A stretch of DNA of 64,000 nt from Hahella sp. KA22 (GTDB lineage: Bacteria; Pseudomonadota; Gammaproteobacteria; Pseudomonadales; Oleiphilaceae), in NCBI RefSeq assembly GCF_004135205.1, contig NZ_CP035490.1:5819501-5883500 (forward strand). The letters run 5' to 3'. The notes under the pieces were generated by a model. The model saw only the letters and a program-made list of their open reading frames with translations. It ran no database searches and was not told where the DNA came from. Positions 33,796 through 42,750 of this stretch are shown here, one piece after another. The translations under genes and the position numbers were made by a program. How positions within the stretch are numbered: the first letter of the stretch is position 1; each line of letters begins with the position of its first letter.

Positions 33796-35556
33796 ATGAC
33801 AAGCGAGCGTTCAATTCCGGTGCTTTCCAACATACGGTGTCGCAGCGCATCCGTGGCGCCCCAAATTCTCGCCTCTGGAGTGCTCTGTCTCGCGTTGTGC
33901 GGCGAGGCCCTCACAGCTCCCAGGCTCTCGGAGGAAACCGTCTCCTATTGGTTGGACGGCGAGTTTTCCGTTTCCACTCTCAGCAAGAAAGAGCAAGCTG
34001 CGGAACTGGCCTGGTTTCATCAAGCCGCCGCGCCTTTTCGCGGCATGACCATTTATGTGGTGTCAGAAACCATCGACACGCACTGGTATGAAGCCAACAT
34101 TCTCTCCAAAGCCTTCGAAGACGTCACCGGCATCCGCGTCGTGCATGAAATCACAGGGGAAGATGACCTTGTCCGCAAACTGCTTTCGCAAATCGAAACC
34201 GGGATCAATATTTACGACGCTTTCATCAGTGATTCCGACCTGATCGGCGCCCACTATCGCAGCGGCGCGGTGGTCGCGCTCTCCGACTATATCCAGCAGG
34301 ACGGGGCCGCCGTCACACTGCCGACGCTGGATCTGCAGGACTTCATCGGCCTCAATTTCACCACTGCGCCGGACGGCAAGGTTTATCAGCTTCCCGACCA
34401 GCAATTCGCTAATCTGTACTGGTATCGCTATGACTGGTTCAACCGCAAGGACCTGCGTGAACGCTTTAAGCGTCTGTACGGCTATGAGCTGGGGGTGCCG
34501 GTTAACTGGTCCGCGTACGAGGATATTGCGGAATTCTTCACCGTCCATGTCAAAGAGTTGGACGGCCATCCAGTCTGGGGACACATGGATTACGGCAAAA
34601 CCGATCCCTCTCTGGGCTGGCGCATCTCCGACGCCTGGCTGTCCATGGCGGGCATGGGGGATCGCGGCATTCCCAATGGCGTTCCCGTAGATGATTGGGG
34701 CATCCGGGTGGAGGGCTGCCGCCCGGCGGGCGCCAGCGTAAAACGAGGCGGCGCGCTGGACAGCCCGGCGGCGAATTACGCCATACATAAGTTCGTCGAC
34801 TGGTTTAAATACGCGCCGCCTCAGGCGGCTAACCTGACATTCACTGAAGCCGGCGGCTGGGTTGGCACAGGGCAGATTGCGCAGCAGATATTCTGGTACA
34901 CCGCTTTCGTCGCCCAAGCCACGCAACCCGGCCTGCCTATCGTCAACGCCGACGGCACGCCCAAATGGCGCATCGCCCCTTCCCCGGTCGGCGCTTACTG
35001 GGAGGAAGGCATGAAGTCCGGCTATCAGGACGCGGGTTCCTGGACGCTGCTGAAAAATACGCCTGCAGACCGTCGTCGGGCGGCCTGGCTTTACGCCCAG
35101 TTCACCGTATCCAAAACGGTCTCCCTCAAGAAAACCCTGGTGGGACTGACGCCCATCCGCCTGTCGGACATCAACTCGTCAGTCATGTCTGAGAAGGCTC
35201 CCATGCTGGGGGGATTAGTGGAGTTTTATCGCTCCAACGCCCGCAACTACTGGACGCCGACCGGCTCCAATGTGCCCAATTACGCCAAGCTGTCCCCTTT
35301 ATGGTGGAAATATATTTCTCTGGCCCTGGAAGGAGCCCGCCCGGTGGATGAGGTCATGCAGGATCTCGCCCGTGCGATGGACCGAGGTCTGGACGCAGTG
35401 GGACGGGAAGAGCCCGGCGTCTGTTCACCCCGCCTGAATCCAGAGTCCTCCCGCGAGTTCTGGCTGAAAGCCCCGGGAGCCCCCAAACCGGAACGCAACG
35501 AACATCCTCCTGGAAAGACGTTAAGCTATGAAGAGTCAATCAAAGTCTGGAATTAG
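33796..35556 (+). CDS. extracellular solute-binding protein, family 1 (large, orphan)
   Basis: A 586-residue binding protein, long for the family. An N-terminal hydrophobic segment (ASGVLCLALCGEALTA) is followed by the periplasmic core (GMTIYVVSETIDTHWYEANI, FEDVTGIRVVHEITGEDDL, NIYDAFISDSDLIG). Several WYRYDWFNRKDL- and SWTLLKNTPADRR-like segments match sugar/glycerol-type binding proteins. No permease or ATPase gene is adjacent. It overlaps the next binding-protein gene by 29 bp, so the two are probably cotranscribed. The ligand is unknown. Confidence 0.82.
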   Translation: MTSERSIPVLSNIRCRSASVAPQILASGVLCLALCGEALTAPRLSEETVSYWLDGEFSVSTLSKKEQAAELAWFHQAAAPFRGMTIYVVSETIDTHWYEANILSKAFEDVTGIRVVHEITGEDDLVRKLLSQIETGINIYDAFISDSDLIGAHYRSGAVVALSDYIQQDGAAVTLPTLDLQDFIGLNFTTAPDGKVYQLPDQQFANLYWYRYDWFNRKDLRERFKRLYGYELGVPVNWSAYEDIAEFFTVHVKELDGHPVWGHMDYGKTDPSLGWRISDAWLSMAGMGDRGIPNGVPVDDWGIRVEGCRPAGASVKRGGALDSPAANYAIHKFVDWFKYAPPQAANLTFTEAGGWVGTGQIAQQIFWYTAFVAQATQPGLPIVNADGTPKWRIAPSPVGAYWEEGMKSGYQDAGSWTLLKNTPADRRRAAWLYAQFTVSKTVSLKKTLVGLTPIRLSDINSSVMSEKAPMLGGLVEFYRSNARNYWTPTGSNVPNYAKLSPLWWKYISLALEGARPVDEVMQDLARAMDRGLDAVGREEPGVCSPRLNPESSREFWLKAPGAPKPERNEHPPGKTLSYEESIKVWN

Positions 35557-36304
35557 CCCCATGACGCGACTGCTGGCCGCTTGCGTAACCTGGGTCCTGC
35601 TTCACGCCGCTCCCGCTCTCGCGGAAGGAGAGAAAATTCAAGTGCTGGCGTATGCGCAACCGCCTTTTATGGAGCTGCGCCATGACCGGCCCGCGGGTCT
35701 GGCTATCGACATTCTCAACATGTTGTTCCAACGCGCGGAGGTGGACTACAGCATTCTGTTTCTGCCGCCGAAACGCGCCTACGTCACCGCCTTGTCAGAA
35801 CCCAACAACTGCGTGCTGGCGATCGAGCGCAGTCAGGCGCGGGAAGCCTTGTTTCAATGGGTCAGCCCTATTCTCATCACCCGGCACGGTTTCTATTCCA
35901 ATCTGACGGACAATTACAATATCCGCACGCTCAACGACGCCAAGCCTCTGGTGATAGGCAGCTACCTGGGGAGCGGCGTAGGCGAGTATCTGGAGAAGCT
36001 GGGGTTCAATGTGGATCTCACTTCGAGCAATGACCTGAATATCCGCAAGTTACAGCTCAAACGGGTCAACCTGTGGGCCAGCGACACCGTTTCAGCAGCG
36101 GTGATCATCAATCAGAGCAGTCTTCCTATCAAGCTGGAGCATGTCTTCCTTACCACACTAAGGGCGATGGGCTGCAACCTGAGTACGTCGCCCACCCTGG
36201 TGGAGCGACTGCAAAACGAGCTGAAGAGCATGTATCAGGACCAGTCCATTCGGCAGTTGTATCGCAACTACCTGGGCCAGGACGCGGACTGGCTGAGCAA
36301 CTGA
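35528..36304 (+). CDS. periplasmic solute-binding protein, family 3 (orphan)
   Basis: A 258-residue family-3 binding protein. A signal peptide (LLAACVTWVLLHAAPALA) is followed by IQVLAYAQPPFMELRHDRPAGLAIDILN. Like the gene at 25547 it has no transporter genes beside it. The start at 35528 overlaps the upstream gene; an internal ATG at 35561 is equally possible. Coexpression with a family-1 binding protein is unusual and suggests a shared sensing or uptake role that the sequence does not reveal. Confidence 0.8.
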   Translation: MKSQSKSGISPMTRLLAACVTWVLLHAAPALAEGEKIQVLAYAQPPFMELRHDRPAGLAIDILNMLFQRAEVDYSILFLPPKRAYVTALSEPNNCVLAIERSQAREALFQWVSPILITRHGFYSNLTDNYNIRTLNDAKPLVIGSYLGSGVGEYLEKLGFNVDLTSSNDLNIRKLQLKRVNLWASDTVSAAVIINQSSLPIKLEHVFLTTLRAMGCNLSTSPTLVERLQNELKSMYQDQSIRQLYRNYLGQDADWLSN

Positions 36305-36324
36305 CGCCGCTTTCAGGCGGCGTC
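36303..36324. terminator. hairpin at the convergent junction
   Basis: An 8-bp stem GACGCCGC/GCGGCGTC with loop TTTCAG spans the stop of the binding-protein gene and the end of the RND gene. Its T-tract is weak (TTCG), so it may serve either strand poorly. Confidence 0.4.
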
Positions 36325-39300
36325 TTCGCGCAGGGCTTGGTTGGGGCGGAACAGCCGTTTCAGATCTTCGATGACCACGTAGTTCACCGGCACCAGCAGC
36401 AACGTCAGGAAGGTGGCGAACAATATTCCAAAGCCCAGTGACACCGCCATGGGTATCAAAAACTGCGCCTGAGTGGACTTCTCGAACAACAAAGGCATCA
36501 ATCCGATAAACGTGGTCAATGACGTGAGCATGACCGGGCGGAAGCGCGCCACGCCCGCATTCAGCACCGCGGTCATCAGATTGCCGCCGTTCTCCCGATC
36601 ATTGCGGTGCTTGTTGATGAAATCCACCAGCACCAGACTGTCATTCACCACCACCCCGATCAGCGCCAGCATTCCCAGCAAACTGGTCAGGCTCAGATCC
36701 ATCCCCATGATCCAGTGGCCGATCACCGCGCCAATGCCGCCGAACGGAATCACGGTCATGACGATCAACGGCTGAACGTAGGATTTGAATGGAATCGCCA
36801 ACAAGCTATAAATCATAAACAGCACAAACAACAGCCCCCATTTGAGACTGCCGAAGGACTCCCGCTGTTCTTTCGCCTCGCCTTCCCAAGTGTATTGAAT
36901 ATCCGGATGTTGCAGCATCAGGTCGTCGAGGAAACGGGTCATGTCTTCCTGCAAGGCCAGCATATTGGTGTTCTGCTTATCGATATCCGCGCGCACGTTC
37001 ATGGTGCGGTAGCGGTCAATGCGATAGATCGTGGTGGGACTCAGGCCCGGCTTGAGTTCAGCGATTTCGCCCAGCGGAATCAAGCGCCCGTCAGAGGCGG
37101 CGATACGCAGGCTCTGCAAATCGCTGACGGATTGTCGATCGGAGCGAGGATAGCGCACCATGACGCGCACGTCGTCACGCCCCCGCTGGATACGCTGCAC
37201 CTGGTAGCCATAAAACGCCTGCCGAATCTGATTGATGACGTCCGCCCTGTTCAATCCTAACGCGTAGGCCTCAGGCTTCAGTTCCACCTGCAGCTCTTCT
37301 TTGCCGTCAGACAGGCTGTCGGTAATGTCGAACACTGTGGGATAGCTCGCCAGTCGCGCTTTCACCTGCTCTCCCACCGCCTCCAGCGTCTCGAAATTAT
37401 TACCGGAAAACTGAATGTCGATGGGGTCGGACACCCGCCCGATCTCAGCGCGGAATGTCAACGATTCGGCGCCGGGGACCACGCCGATCAAACGACGCCA
37501 TTCGTTGACCAGTTCATTGCTGGTGACCGCCGTGTCCCGCTCTTCCGGCGCCACGATCTCGAAGATCACTCGCCCGACATGGGAACCGCTGGAGCCGCCG
37601 CTGGTGGCCAGTACATCCAGGATCAGATCTTCTCCCGTCTGCGGATCGCGATACTTCTCCTTGAGCTTGAAGGCGGCATCCGCCATTTTGGAGACATAGC
37701 GATCCGTCACCTCAAAAGGCGTGCCCTGAGGCATGGTCAGCGACGCCCTGGCGATCTCGCTCTGTACTCTCGGGAAGAACACGAAGTTGATCCAGCCGGA
37801 AGCCACCAGCGTGCTCAGCAGGATAAAAGAGCCTACTGCGAACGACAAAAACAGGTAACGATTACGCAGGGTCCAGTGCAATACCGGGTGATAGTAGCGC
37901 AGAATCGCGTTTTCAAATCCGTCCGCAAAGGCGCGCTGCCAGCGCTCCAGGCGCGATCCGGCATTGGGATCGGGATTGATGCGCACATGCTTCAAGTGTG
38001 CGGGTAAGATGAGTTTGGACTCGATCAGCGAGAACACGAAAATCGGCAGCACCACCACCACAATCTGCGCGAATAACTGACCGCGTACGCCCTCGATAAA
38101 GGCGATGGGCATAAAGGCGGCCATGGTGGTCAGCACCCCGAATGTAACCGGCGCCGCCACTTCCTGGGTGCCCTGAATCGCCGCCTGCAAGCCGTTTTCC
38201 GCGCGCCGCAAGTGGGTATAAACGCTTTCGCCGGTGACGATGGCGTCGTCCACGACGATCCCCAGCACAAGAATAAAAGCGAACAAGGTAAAAATGTTAA
38301 GGGTGACGCCAAAGTACGGCATCACCAGGAACGCCCCCATAAAGGAGATAGGAATGCCGCAAAAAACCCAGAACGCCACCGATGGCCTCAAGAACAGCGT
38401 CAACAGCAGCAGCACCAGAATACCGCCCTGGATCGCATTGTCCGTCAGGGTCTGCAGACGTTTTTTCACCAACTTGGAAAAATCACGCCAATAGGTCAGT
38501 TCTACCCCGACTGGCAGGCTGCTCTGCTTACGCTCGATATACTCTTTGACCTTGTCGGCGACGCCAATGGCGCTTTGATCCCCCACCCGGAACACATCCA
38601 CAAACGCCGCCGGTTGACCGTTGAAACGGGTGAGCACGCGTCCTTCTTCAAACCCGTCCACGACGGCGGCCAGATCTCTGACGCGCACGAAACTGCCGTC
38701 GCGCTGGGTCAGTACGACGATGTCTTCAAAGTCATCGCGGCGGTAGGCCTGACCTTTGGAACGAATCAAAACCTCTCCGCCATCGGTCTGGATATTGCCC
38801 GCCGACACGTCCAGGGAACTTTTGCTGATAGCCTGGGCGATGGTTTGCAGCGTAATGCCGTAGCGTTGCAGCGTCGCCTTGGGTACTTCAATGGAGATTT
38901 CATAGTTGCGCACGCCATCCAGGGCCACCTGAGTGACGCCATCCAGGCGCAACATGTCATCGCGCACATGCTCCGCCAGCGTACGGATTTCCGACTCGGG
39001 ATACGGCCCGGCGATAGCGACGGTAATCACTTCCCGGGTATGCTGCGCCAGACTGATAACCGGTTTTTCCACGTCCCCCGGAAAGGAGTTGATGGAGTCC
39101 ACCCGGCTTTTCACATCCGCCAGCAGCTCACGGGGATCATAGTCGCTGTCCACTTCGACCGTGACCGATGCGCTGCCCTCAGAGGAACGGCTGACAATTT
39201 TCTCAACGCCCTCCAGGTCCTGCACCGCTTCTTCAATTTTGACGCTGACGCCCTCCTCCACTTCTTCCGGAGTAGCGCCGCGAAGCGAAACGGAAATTGA

Positions 39301-39432
39301 GATGGTGGAGGGTTCAACAGAAGGAAATACTTCCAAGGGCAGGCGATGACTCAAAGACCCCAGCCCCAAAGCCAGGATCGTCAGCATCAACAGATTGGCG
39401 GCGACATGATTACGAGCGAACCAGGCAATCAC
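36313..39432 (-). CDS. RND-family efflux permease (AcrB-like)
   Basis: A 1039-residue RND transporter with twelve membrane helices and two large periplasmic loops. The first helix follows MIAWFARNHVAANLL, and the proton-relay Asp pair is in LGIVVDDAIVTGE. It lacks the C-terminal extensions of heavy-metal exporters and resembles the multidrug HAE group. It overlaps the adaptor gene by 4 bp. No outer-membrane TolC partner gene is in the window, so a shared TolC is expected. Substrates are unknown. Confidence 0.93.
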   Translation of the reverse strand: MIAWFARNHVAANLLMLTILALGLGSLSHRLPLEVFPSVEPSTISISVSLRGATPEEVEEGVSVKIEEAVQDLEGVEKIVSRSSEGSASVTVEVDSDYDPRELLADVKSRVDSINSFPGDVEKPVISLAQHTREVITVAIAGPYPESEIRTLAEHVRDDMLRLDGVTQVALDGVRNYEISIEVPKATLQRYGITLQTIAQAISKSSLDVSAGNIQTDGGEVLIRSKGQAYRRDDFEDIVVLTQRDGSFVRVRDLAAVVDGFEEGRVLTRFNGQPAAFVDVFRVGDQSAIGVADKVKEYIERKQSSLPVGVELTYWRDFSKLVKKRLQTLTDNAIQGGILVLLLLTLFLRPSVAFWVFCGIPISFMGAFLVMPYFGVTLNIFTLFAFILVLGIVVDDAIVTGESVYTHLRRAENGLQAAIQGTQEVAAPVTFGVLTTMAAFMPIAFIEGVRGQLFAQIVVVVLPIFVFSLIESKLILPAHLKHVRINPDPNAGSRLERWQRAFADGFENAILRYYHPVLHWTLRNRYLFLSFAVGSFILLSTLVASGWINFVFFPRVQSEIARASLTMPQGTPFEVTDRYVSKMADAAFKLKEKYRDPQTGEDLILDVLATSGGSSGSHVGRVIFEIVAPEERDTAVTSNELVNEWRRLIGVVPGAESLTFRAEIGRVSDPIDIQFSGNNFETLEAVGEQVKARLASYPTVFDITDSLSDGKEELQVELKPEAYALGLNRADVINQIRQAFYGYQVQRIQRGRDDVRVMVRYPRSDRQSVSDLQSLRIAASDGRLIPLGEIAELKPGLSPTTIYRIDRYRTMNVRADIDKQNTNMLALQEDMTRFLDDLMLQHPDIQYTWEGEAKEQRESFGSLKWGLLFVLFMIYSLLAIPFKSYVQPLIVMTVIPFGGIGAVIGHWIMGMDLSLTSLLGMLALIGVVVNDSLVLVDFINKHRNDRENGGNLMTAVLNAGVARFRPVMLTSLTTFIGLMPLLFEKSTQAQFLIPMAVSLGFGILFATFLTLLLVPVNYVVIEDLKRLFRPNQALREDAA

Positions 39433-40637
39433 TGCACGTCTCCAACCGCTGCGTCAGCAGGCTTTTCTCCGTTGCGGCGCGCCACCTTTTCCGATTCGTT
39501 CTGCGCGCGTTTGATACGCACGCCGCTATTGACCTGTCCCAGCGGGGTGAGAATCAGTTCGTCGCCCGCCTGCAGCCCTTCGCTGATCAGCGCGGACTTC
39601 CCGCTCTGCCAGCCGATCTCAATGCTCTGCCGGTGCAACACCTCCCCTTTGGCGATGTACACATAACTGCCCTGATAAATGGATGAAACGGGCACAACCA
39701 AGGCTTCCGGCAAGCGCCGGCCCTGAATTTCCGCACTGACGTACTGACCTATTTTTAGAGGATATCGATTCGTGTCCTGAAGCCCGAAAGGGTCATCAAT
39801 CTGAGCGACTACATAAAGCTGCTGAGTGGTAGCGTCAATGGCGCCTTCCGTACGCACTATCTTACCGCGCCATTTTTCTTTCGAGCCGGCGAGGTTATTA
39901 AAAATCGTCACTTCTGGCGGCTCGCCTCCCCGACGCTGCTCAGGCAGGTCGATAAATCCCAGATCGGTATTGTTGAGAGGCAGGCGCACTTCAACGTAAT
40001 CCGTGGCGTAGATTTCCGCCAGTGTGGTCTGCGGCGACACGACTGAACCCAGATCCACCTGTTTCTTCAGCACGCGGCCCGCGTAGGGCGCTTTGATTTC
40101 GGTCCGCTCCAGATTGATGCGCGCCTGCGTATGTTGGGCGATCGCCGTTTGCACCCGGGCCTGAGCCGCTGCCAGCTGCGGCTTGCGCAACGCCAGATCC
40201 GAGGCGTTTTTGACGCCGCCGATTTTTTCCCAGTCCTTCTTCGCCTGCCGCACTCGCGCTTCTTCCTCCGCCAGCGCCAACTTCGCTTCCGTTACGGCGC
40301 CTTCAGCAATGCGCAATTGCACCTGATAGTCCACGGGGTCAATTTTCAGCAGCACCTCGCCTTTGACGAAGAAACCGCCATCACGAAGGTTTGGCGACAC
40401 CTCGATCACCTGACCGGACACCTGGGCGACAATGGAGCTTTGCGTACGCGGTTGCACAATGCCGAACGTGGAAATACGTACTGGAAACACTTCGGTTTGC
40501 AGCGTTTGGGTTTCAACGCTGATAGCGGGCTGCGGGTGCTCTTTTTGAGGCTTTGCCTGAGGTTTGAACTCAGTGGCGAGATAAGCAACGCCAACAAACA
40601 AGGCTAACACCGCTAACGGCAGGACTTTCTTTAACAT
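39429..40637 (-). CDS. RND efflux periplasmic adaptor (MFP/HlyD family)
   Basis: A 402-residue adaptor: an N-terminal membrane anchor (LPLAVLALFVGVAYLA), a lipoyl/barrel-sandwich half (IVAQVSGQVIEVSPNLRDGGFF), a helical hairpin (about residues 100-165), then a second lipoyl half (IKAPYAGRVLKKQVDLGSVV), beta-barrel and C-terminal domains. The ATG at 40637 has GGAAG 4 nt upstream and is chosen over the in-frame TTG at 40652, which overlaps that site. It is translationally coupled to the permease by ATGA and is first in the operon. Confidence 0.92.
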   Translation of the reverse strand: MLKKVLPLAVLALFVGVAYLATEFKPQAKPQKEHPQPAISVETQTLQTEVFPVRISTFGIVQPRTQSSIVAQVSGQVIEVSPNLRDGGFFVKGEVLLKIDPVDYQVQLRIAEGAVTEAKLALAEEEARVRQAKKDWEKIGGVKNASDLALRKPQLAAAQARVQTAIAQHTQARINLERTEIKAPYAGRVLKKQVDLGSVVSPQTTLAEIYATDYVEVRLPLNNTDLGFIDLPEQRRGGEPPEVTIFNNLAGSKEKWRGKIVRTEGAIDATTQQLYVVAQIDDPFGLQDTNRYPLKIGQYVSAEIQGRRLPEALVVPVSSIYQGSYVYIAKGEVLHRQSIEIGWQSGKSALISEGLQAGDELILTPLGQVNSGVRIKRAQNESEKVARRNGEKPADAAVGDVQ

Positions 40638-40867
40638 CTGACTTCCGGGCAACTGTCTGGTCGAGGGGGACTAGGCCTATTTATACGCCGAGGCGCAAAG
40701 CGGCGTCCACCGCGAACGCACAATGGGCGATTAACTTTGGTTAATTAAGTGTAGTGGGTTGGAACTGAATGGGTGGTGAATGGTTACAGCGAAAAAATAA
40801 AAGGAGAGCCGTAGCCGCAAGATATGACAAAGCGCAACCCAAAGACGAAGTCGCGCTCTGCTTAGAA

Positions 40868-41566
40868 TTATTGTGGATTGAGGACCATCTTCCAGCCGGG
40901 GAATGATACAACTGTATATGTGTATTGCTCTTCGTCATTTTCAGCAGGTGTTCCTGCATAGGCGTCATTTATTTGCGCCGTGATCAAGTCCATGGCGCTG
41001 TGTGGAACAATATCAGTCACATCCTGTCGGGTGTAAGGGTTAATAACTGAAACAACCTCAAATGAGACATACTTTCCGTCTCGCGGCGTGGTTTTTGATA
41101 TAAAAAAGGCCTGTCCCGCCTGGGCCAAATCCATAACCTTGCCCTGCAGATTGCCTTCCTCCTCTCCGTCCTCATGGACAATCAACCAGTCCACCACTTT
41201 CGCACTTGGAACGTCAATTCTGTCTCCGCTATTAAACTGGATCTCTCCAGCAGGTTCACTGGCAATAACGCCGACAAAAACATCCTCACGAATCTCCTGC
41301 AAGCGCACGAATATTTGTTCATAACTCACGCCCTGGTAAAGCTTTGTCACCACATAAAAAGACTTCTCGCTTTTTGAATGAAAGCGTTCCTTAAAATATG
41401 GGAGAGTCTCGCGAGCGCGGGCGACATATTTTTCCAATAGTCCCTTCAGCTCAAGGTCAATATTTGTAGGCGTGTCTTTATATTTAGATTCAGATTCAGA
41501 TTCAGCAGTATAAGCGACCGAAGAAATAAGCATGAAGACTATGAAAAGGAGGCTACGTTTTTTCAT
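40868..41566 (-). CDS. DUF2314-domain secreted protein
   Basis: About 232 residues with a signal peptide (LLFIVFMLISSVAYTA). A Ser/Glu run encoded by tandem GATTCA repeats follows, and then a DUF2314-like domain (ARARETLPYFKERF, VTKLYQGVSYEQIFVRLQEI, VDWLIVHEDGEEEGNLQG). The role of the domain is unknown. The ATG at 41566 is chosen; a GTG at 41575 is also in frame. Local base composition is AT-richer than elsewhere in the window, as for the next gene. Confidence 0.7.
   Translation of the reverse strand: MKKRSLLFIVFMLISSVAYTAESESESKYKDTPTNIDLELKGLLEKYVARARETLPYFKERFHSKSEKSFYVVTKLYQGVSYEQIFVRLQEIREDVFVGVIASEPAGEIQFNSGDRIDVPSAKVVDWLIVHEDGEEEGNLQGKVMDLAQAGQAFFISKTTPRDGKYVSFEVVSVINPYTRQDVTDIVPHSAMDLITAQINDAYAGTPAENDEEQYTYTVVSFPGWKMVLNPQ
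41487..41505. repeat. GATTCA tandem hexamer inside the DUF2314 gene
   Basis: Three copies of GATTCA plus one base encode the Ser-Glu run just after the signal peptide. As a 6-bp unit it keeps frame if copies are gained or lost. Confidence 0.6.
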
Positions 41567-41607
41567 AAGTATCACCCATAAACTATACCCGCCAAGCGAC
41601 AGGCTTA

Positions 41608-42174
41608 TTATTTACCCAGCTTCTTAGCTACATATTTATTCATGCTAACCATTTGTTTGTATTTTCTATTTCTTTCAACTAAGCCCCGAAATTCAGGCCG
41701 AAGCATATACCACGCAGAAAAGAGTGAAGGGATTGTGTATAAAAATAGAACAACCAATGCAAAGCGAATCAAATCTTCACTTTGAGTCAGCGCCCAAAAT
41801 ACTTGATAGAGTTCCAATACGCCAAGCAGTATGCAAAAGGCCCCAGCAATATAGACGGACCATTTGTGCAGCTTAACCACCCCGACAGTCAGGGCGAGCC
41901 CTACAAGTAAAAAAACAGTGCCCACTGTGTTTCCAGCTTTGGATGTCTCCTCAAGCAAAGAAGACAACATGATTTTGATATTACTCGAAAGCAACATGAA
42001 ACATAGAAGCATCCACACTGCGATGACGAATATCGGCCAAGGCCGCTTAACCGGCGCAAAGACGTTCTCATCGTCGGATTTCAAATCACTGGAGGGAGTA
42101 TTGTATAGATTATCGGACACGGCTTTATCCACCACTGGCTGCCTGAAACGAGCAGGCATTTTATTGGCGGACAT
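41608..42174 (-). CDS. small membrane protein of unknown function
   Basis: A 188-residue protein with about four membrane helices: WPIFVIAVWMLLCFMLLSS, AGNTVGTVFLLVGLALTVGVV, SVYIAGAFCILLGVLELYQVF and ALVVLFLYTIPSLFSAWYML. A polar N-terminal tail of about 45 residues precedes them, and a basic C-terminus follows. I do not recognise the family. It lies on the same strand as the DUF2314 gene with a 42-bp gap, in the same AT-richer patch, and may be cotranscribed. Confidence 0.65.
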   Translation of the reverse strand: MSANKMPARFRQPVVDKAVSDNLYNTPSSDLKSDDENVFAPVKRPWPIFVIAVWMLLCFMLLSSNIKIMLSSLLEETSKAGNTVGTVFLLVGLALTVGVVKLHKWSVYIAGAFCILLGVLELYQVFWALTQSEDLIRFALVVLFLYTIPSLFSAWYMLRPEFRGLVERNRKYKQMVSMNKYVAKKLGK

Positions 42175-42248
42175 GGCCTGTTAAAAGTATTTTTTGTGAC
42201 GAAACGTTTTCTTTTCCATCAAGAAATAGTGTGCGTTTCGTGCGGGTG

Positions 42249-42275
42249 GACTCCCTACACCTTGTGTAGGGAGTC
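42249..42275. terminator. perfect 12-bp hairpin between the GFA gene and the membrane-protein gene
   Basis: GACTCCCTACAC and GTGTAGGGAGTC flank a 3-nt loop (CTT). It lies downstream of the minus-strand GFA gene. There is no T-tract on either side, so termination is only a guess. Confidence 0.4.
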
Positions 42276-42300
42276 TCTTAGAAGAAGCTCCGCATGATCG

Positions 42301-42708
42301 TCACTCCACATCTGACCCCCGTCCCCCCAGATACTGAGGCAAGTCATCGCCAATCACGCACCATTTCGCCTTGGATGCGGTGTAAATGTGGTCTTTCGGC
42401 AGTTGGTCCGGTTCTTCGTCCAGGGTTCCCAGGGCGATGTCGATATAATCGGGATTGCTGAGAAACCTGAAGAACAGGCTGGAGCCGCATTGGGGGCAGA
42501 AGCCGCGCTCCGCCTTTTCCGATGAGCGGTATACTGCGATGCGGTCTCCACCTGCGGTCCAGGTGAAATTCGCCATGCTCACCACGCCGTAAGTTCCCGT
42601 CGCCGCGCCGTGGAACTTACGGCACTTGGAGCAATGACAGTGGGATACGTTTTCTTCAAAGGTCTTTACTTCATATTGCACGGCGCCGCACAGACAACTT
42701 CCTTTCAT
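42301..42708 (-). CDS. GFA-family (CENP-V/Gfa-type) zinc protein
   Basis: A 135-residue GFA-fold protein with the three Cys groups of the family: CLCGAVQYEV (residues 5-7), HCHCSKCRKFHG (about 24-29) and GFCPQCGSSLF (about 78-81). These bind zinc. The founding member was reported to form S-hydroxymethylglutathione from formaldehyde and glutathione, though this activity is disputed for the family. It sits next to S-formylglutathione hydrolase and class III alcohol dehydrogenase, so a part in formaldehyde handling is supported by context. Confidence 0.85.
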   Translation of the reverse strand: MKGSCLCGAVQYEVKTFEENVSHCHCSKCRKFHGAATGTYGVVSMANFTWTAGGDRIAVYRSSEKAERGFCPQCGSSLFFRFLSNPDYIDIALGTLDEEPDQLPKDHIYTASKAKWCVIGDDLPQYLGGRGSDVE

Positions 42709-42750
42709 ATCCCACTTATCTCCGAGTTTATTCAGGTTAACGATACATTC

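Noticed and set aside
38212-39300. 362-codon plus-strand frame opposite the RND permease
   Set aside because: The RND gene is certain on the other strand; the frame is His/Gln/Arg-rich, as expected of an antisense shadow.
40741-40968. 75-codon minus-strand frame downstream of the DUF2314 gene
   Set aside because: It overlaps the 3' end of the DUF2314 gene in another frame and has no domain or start signal.
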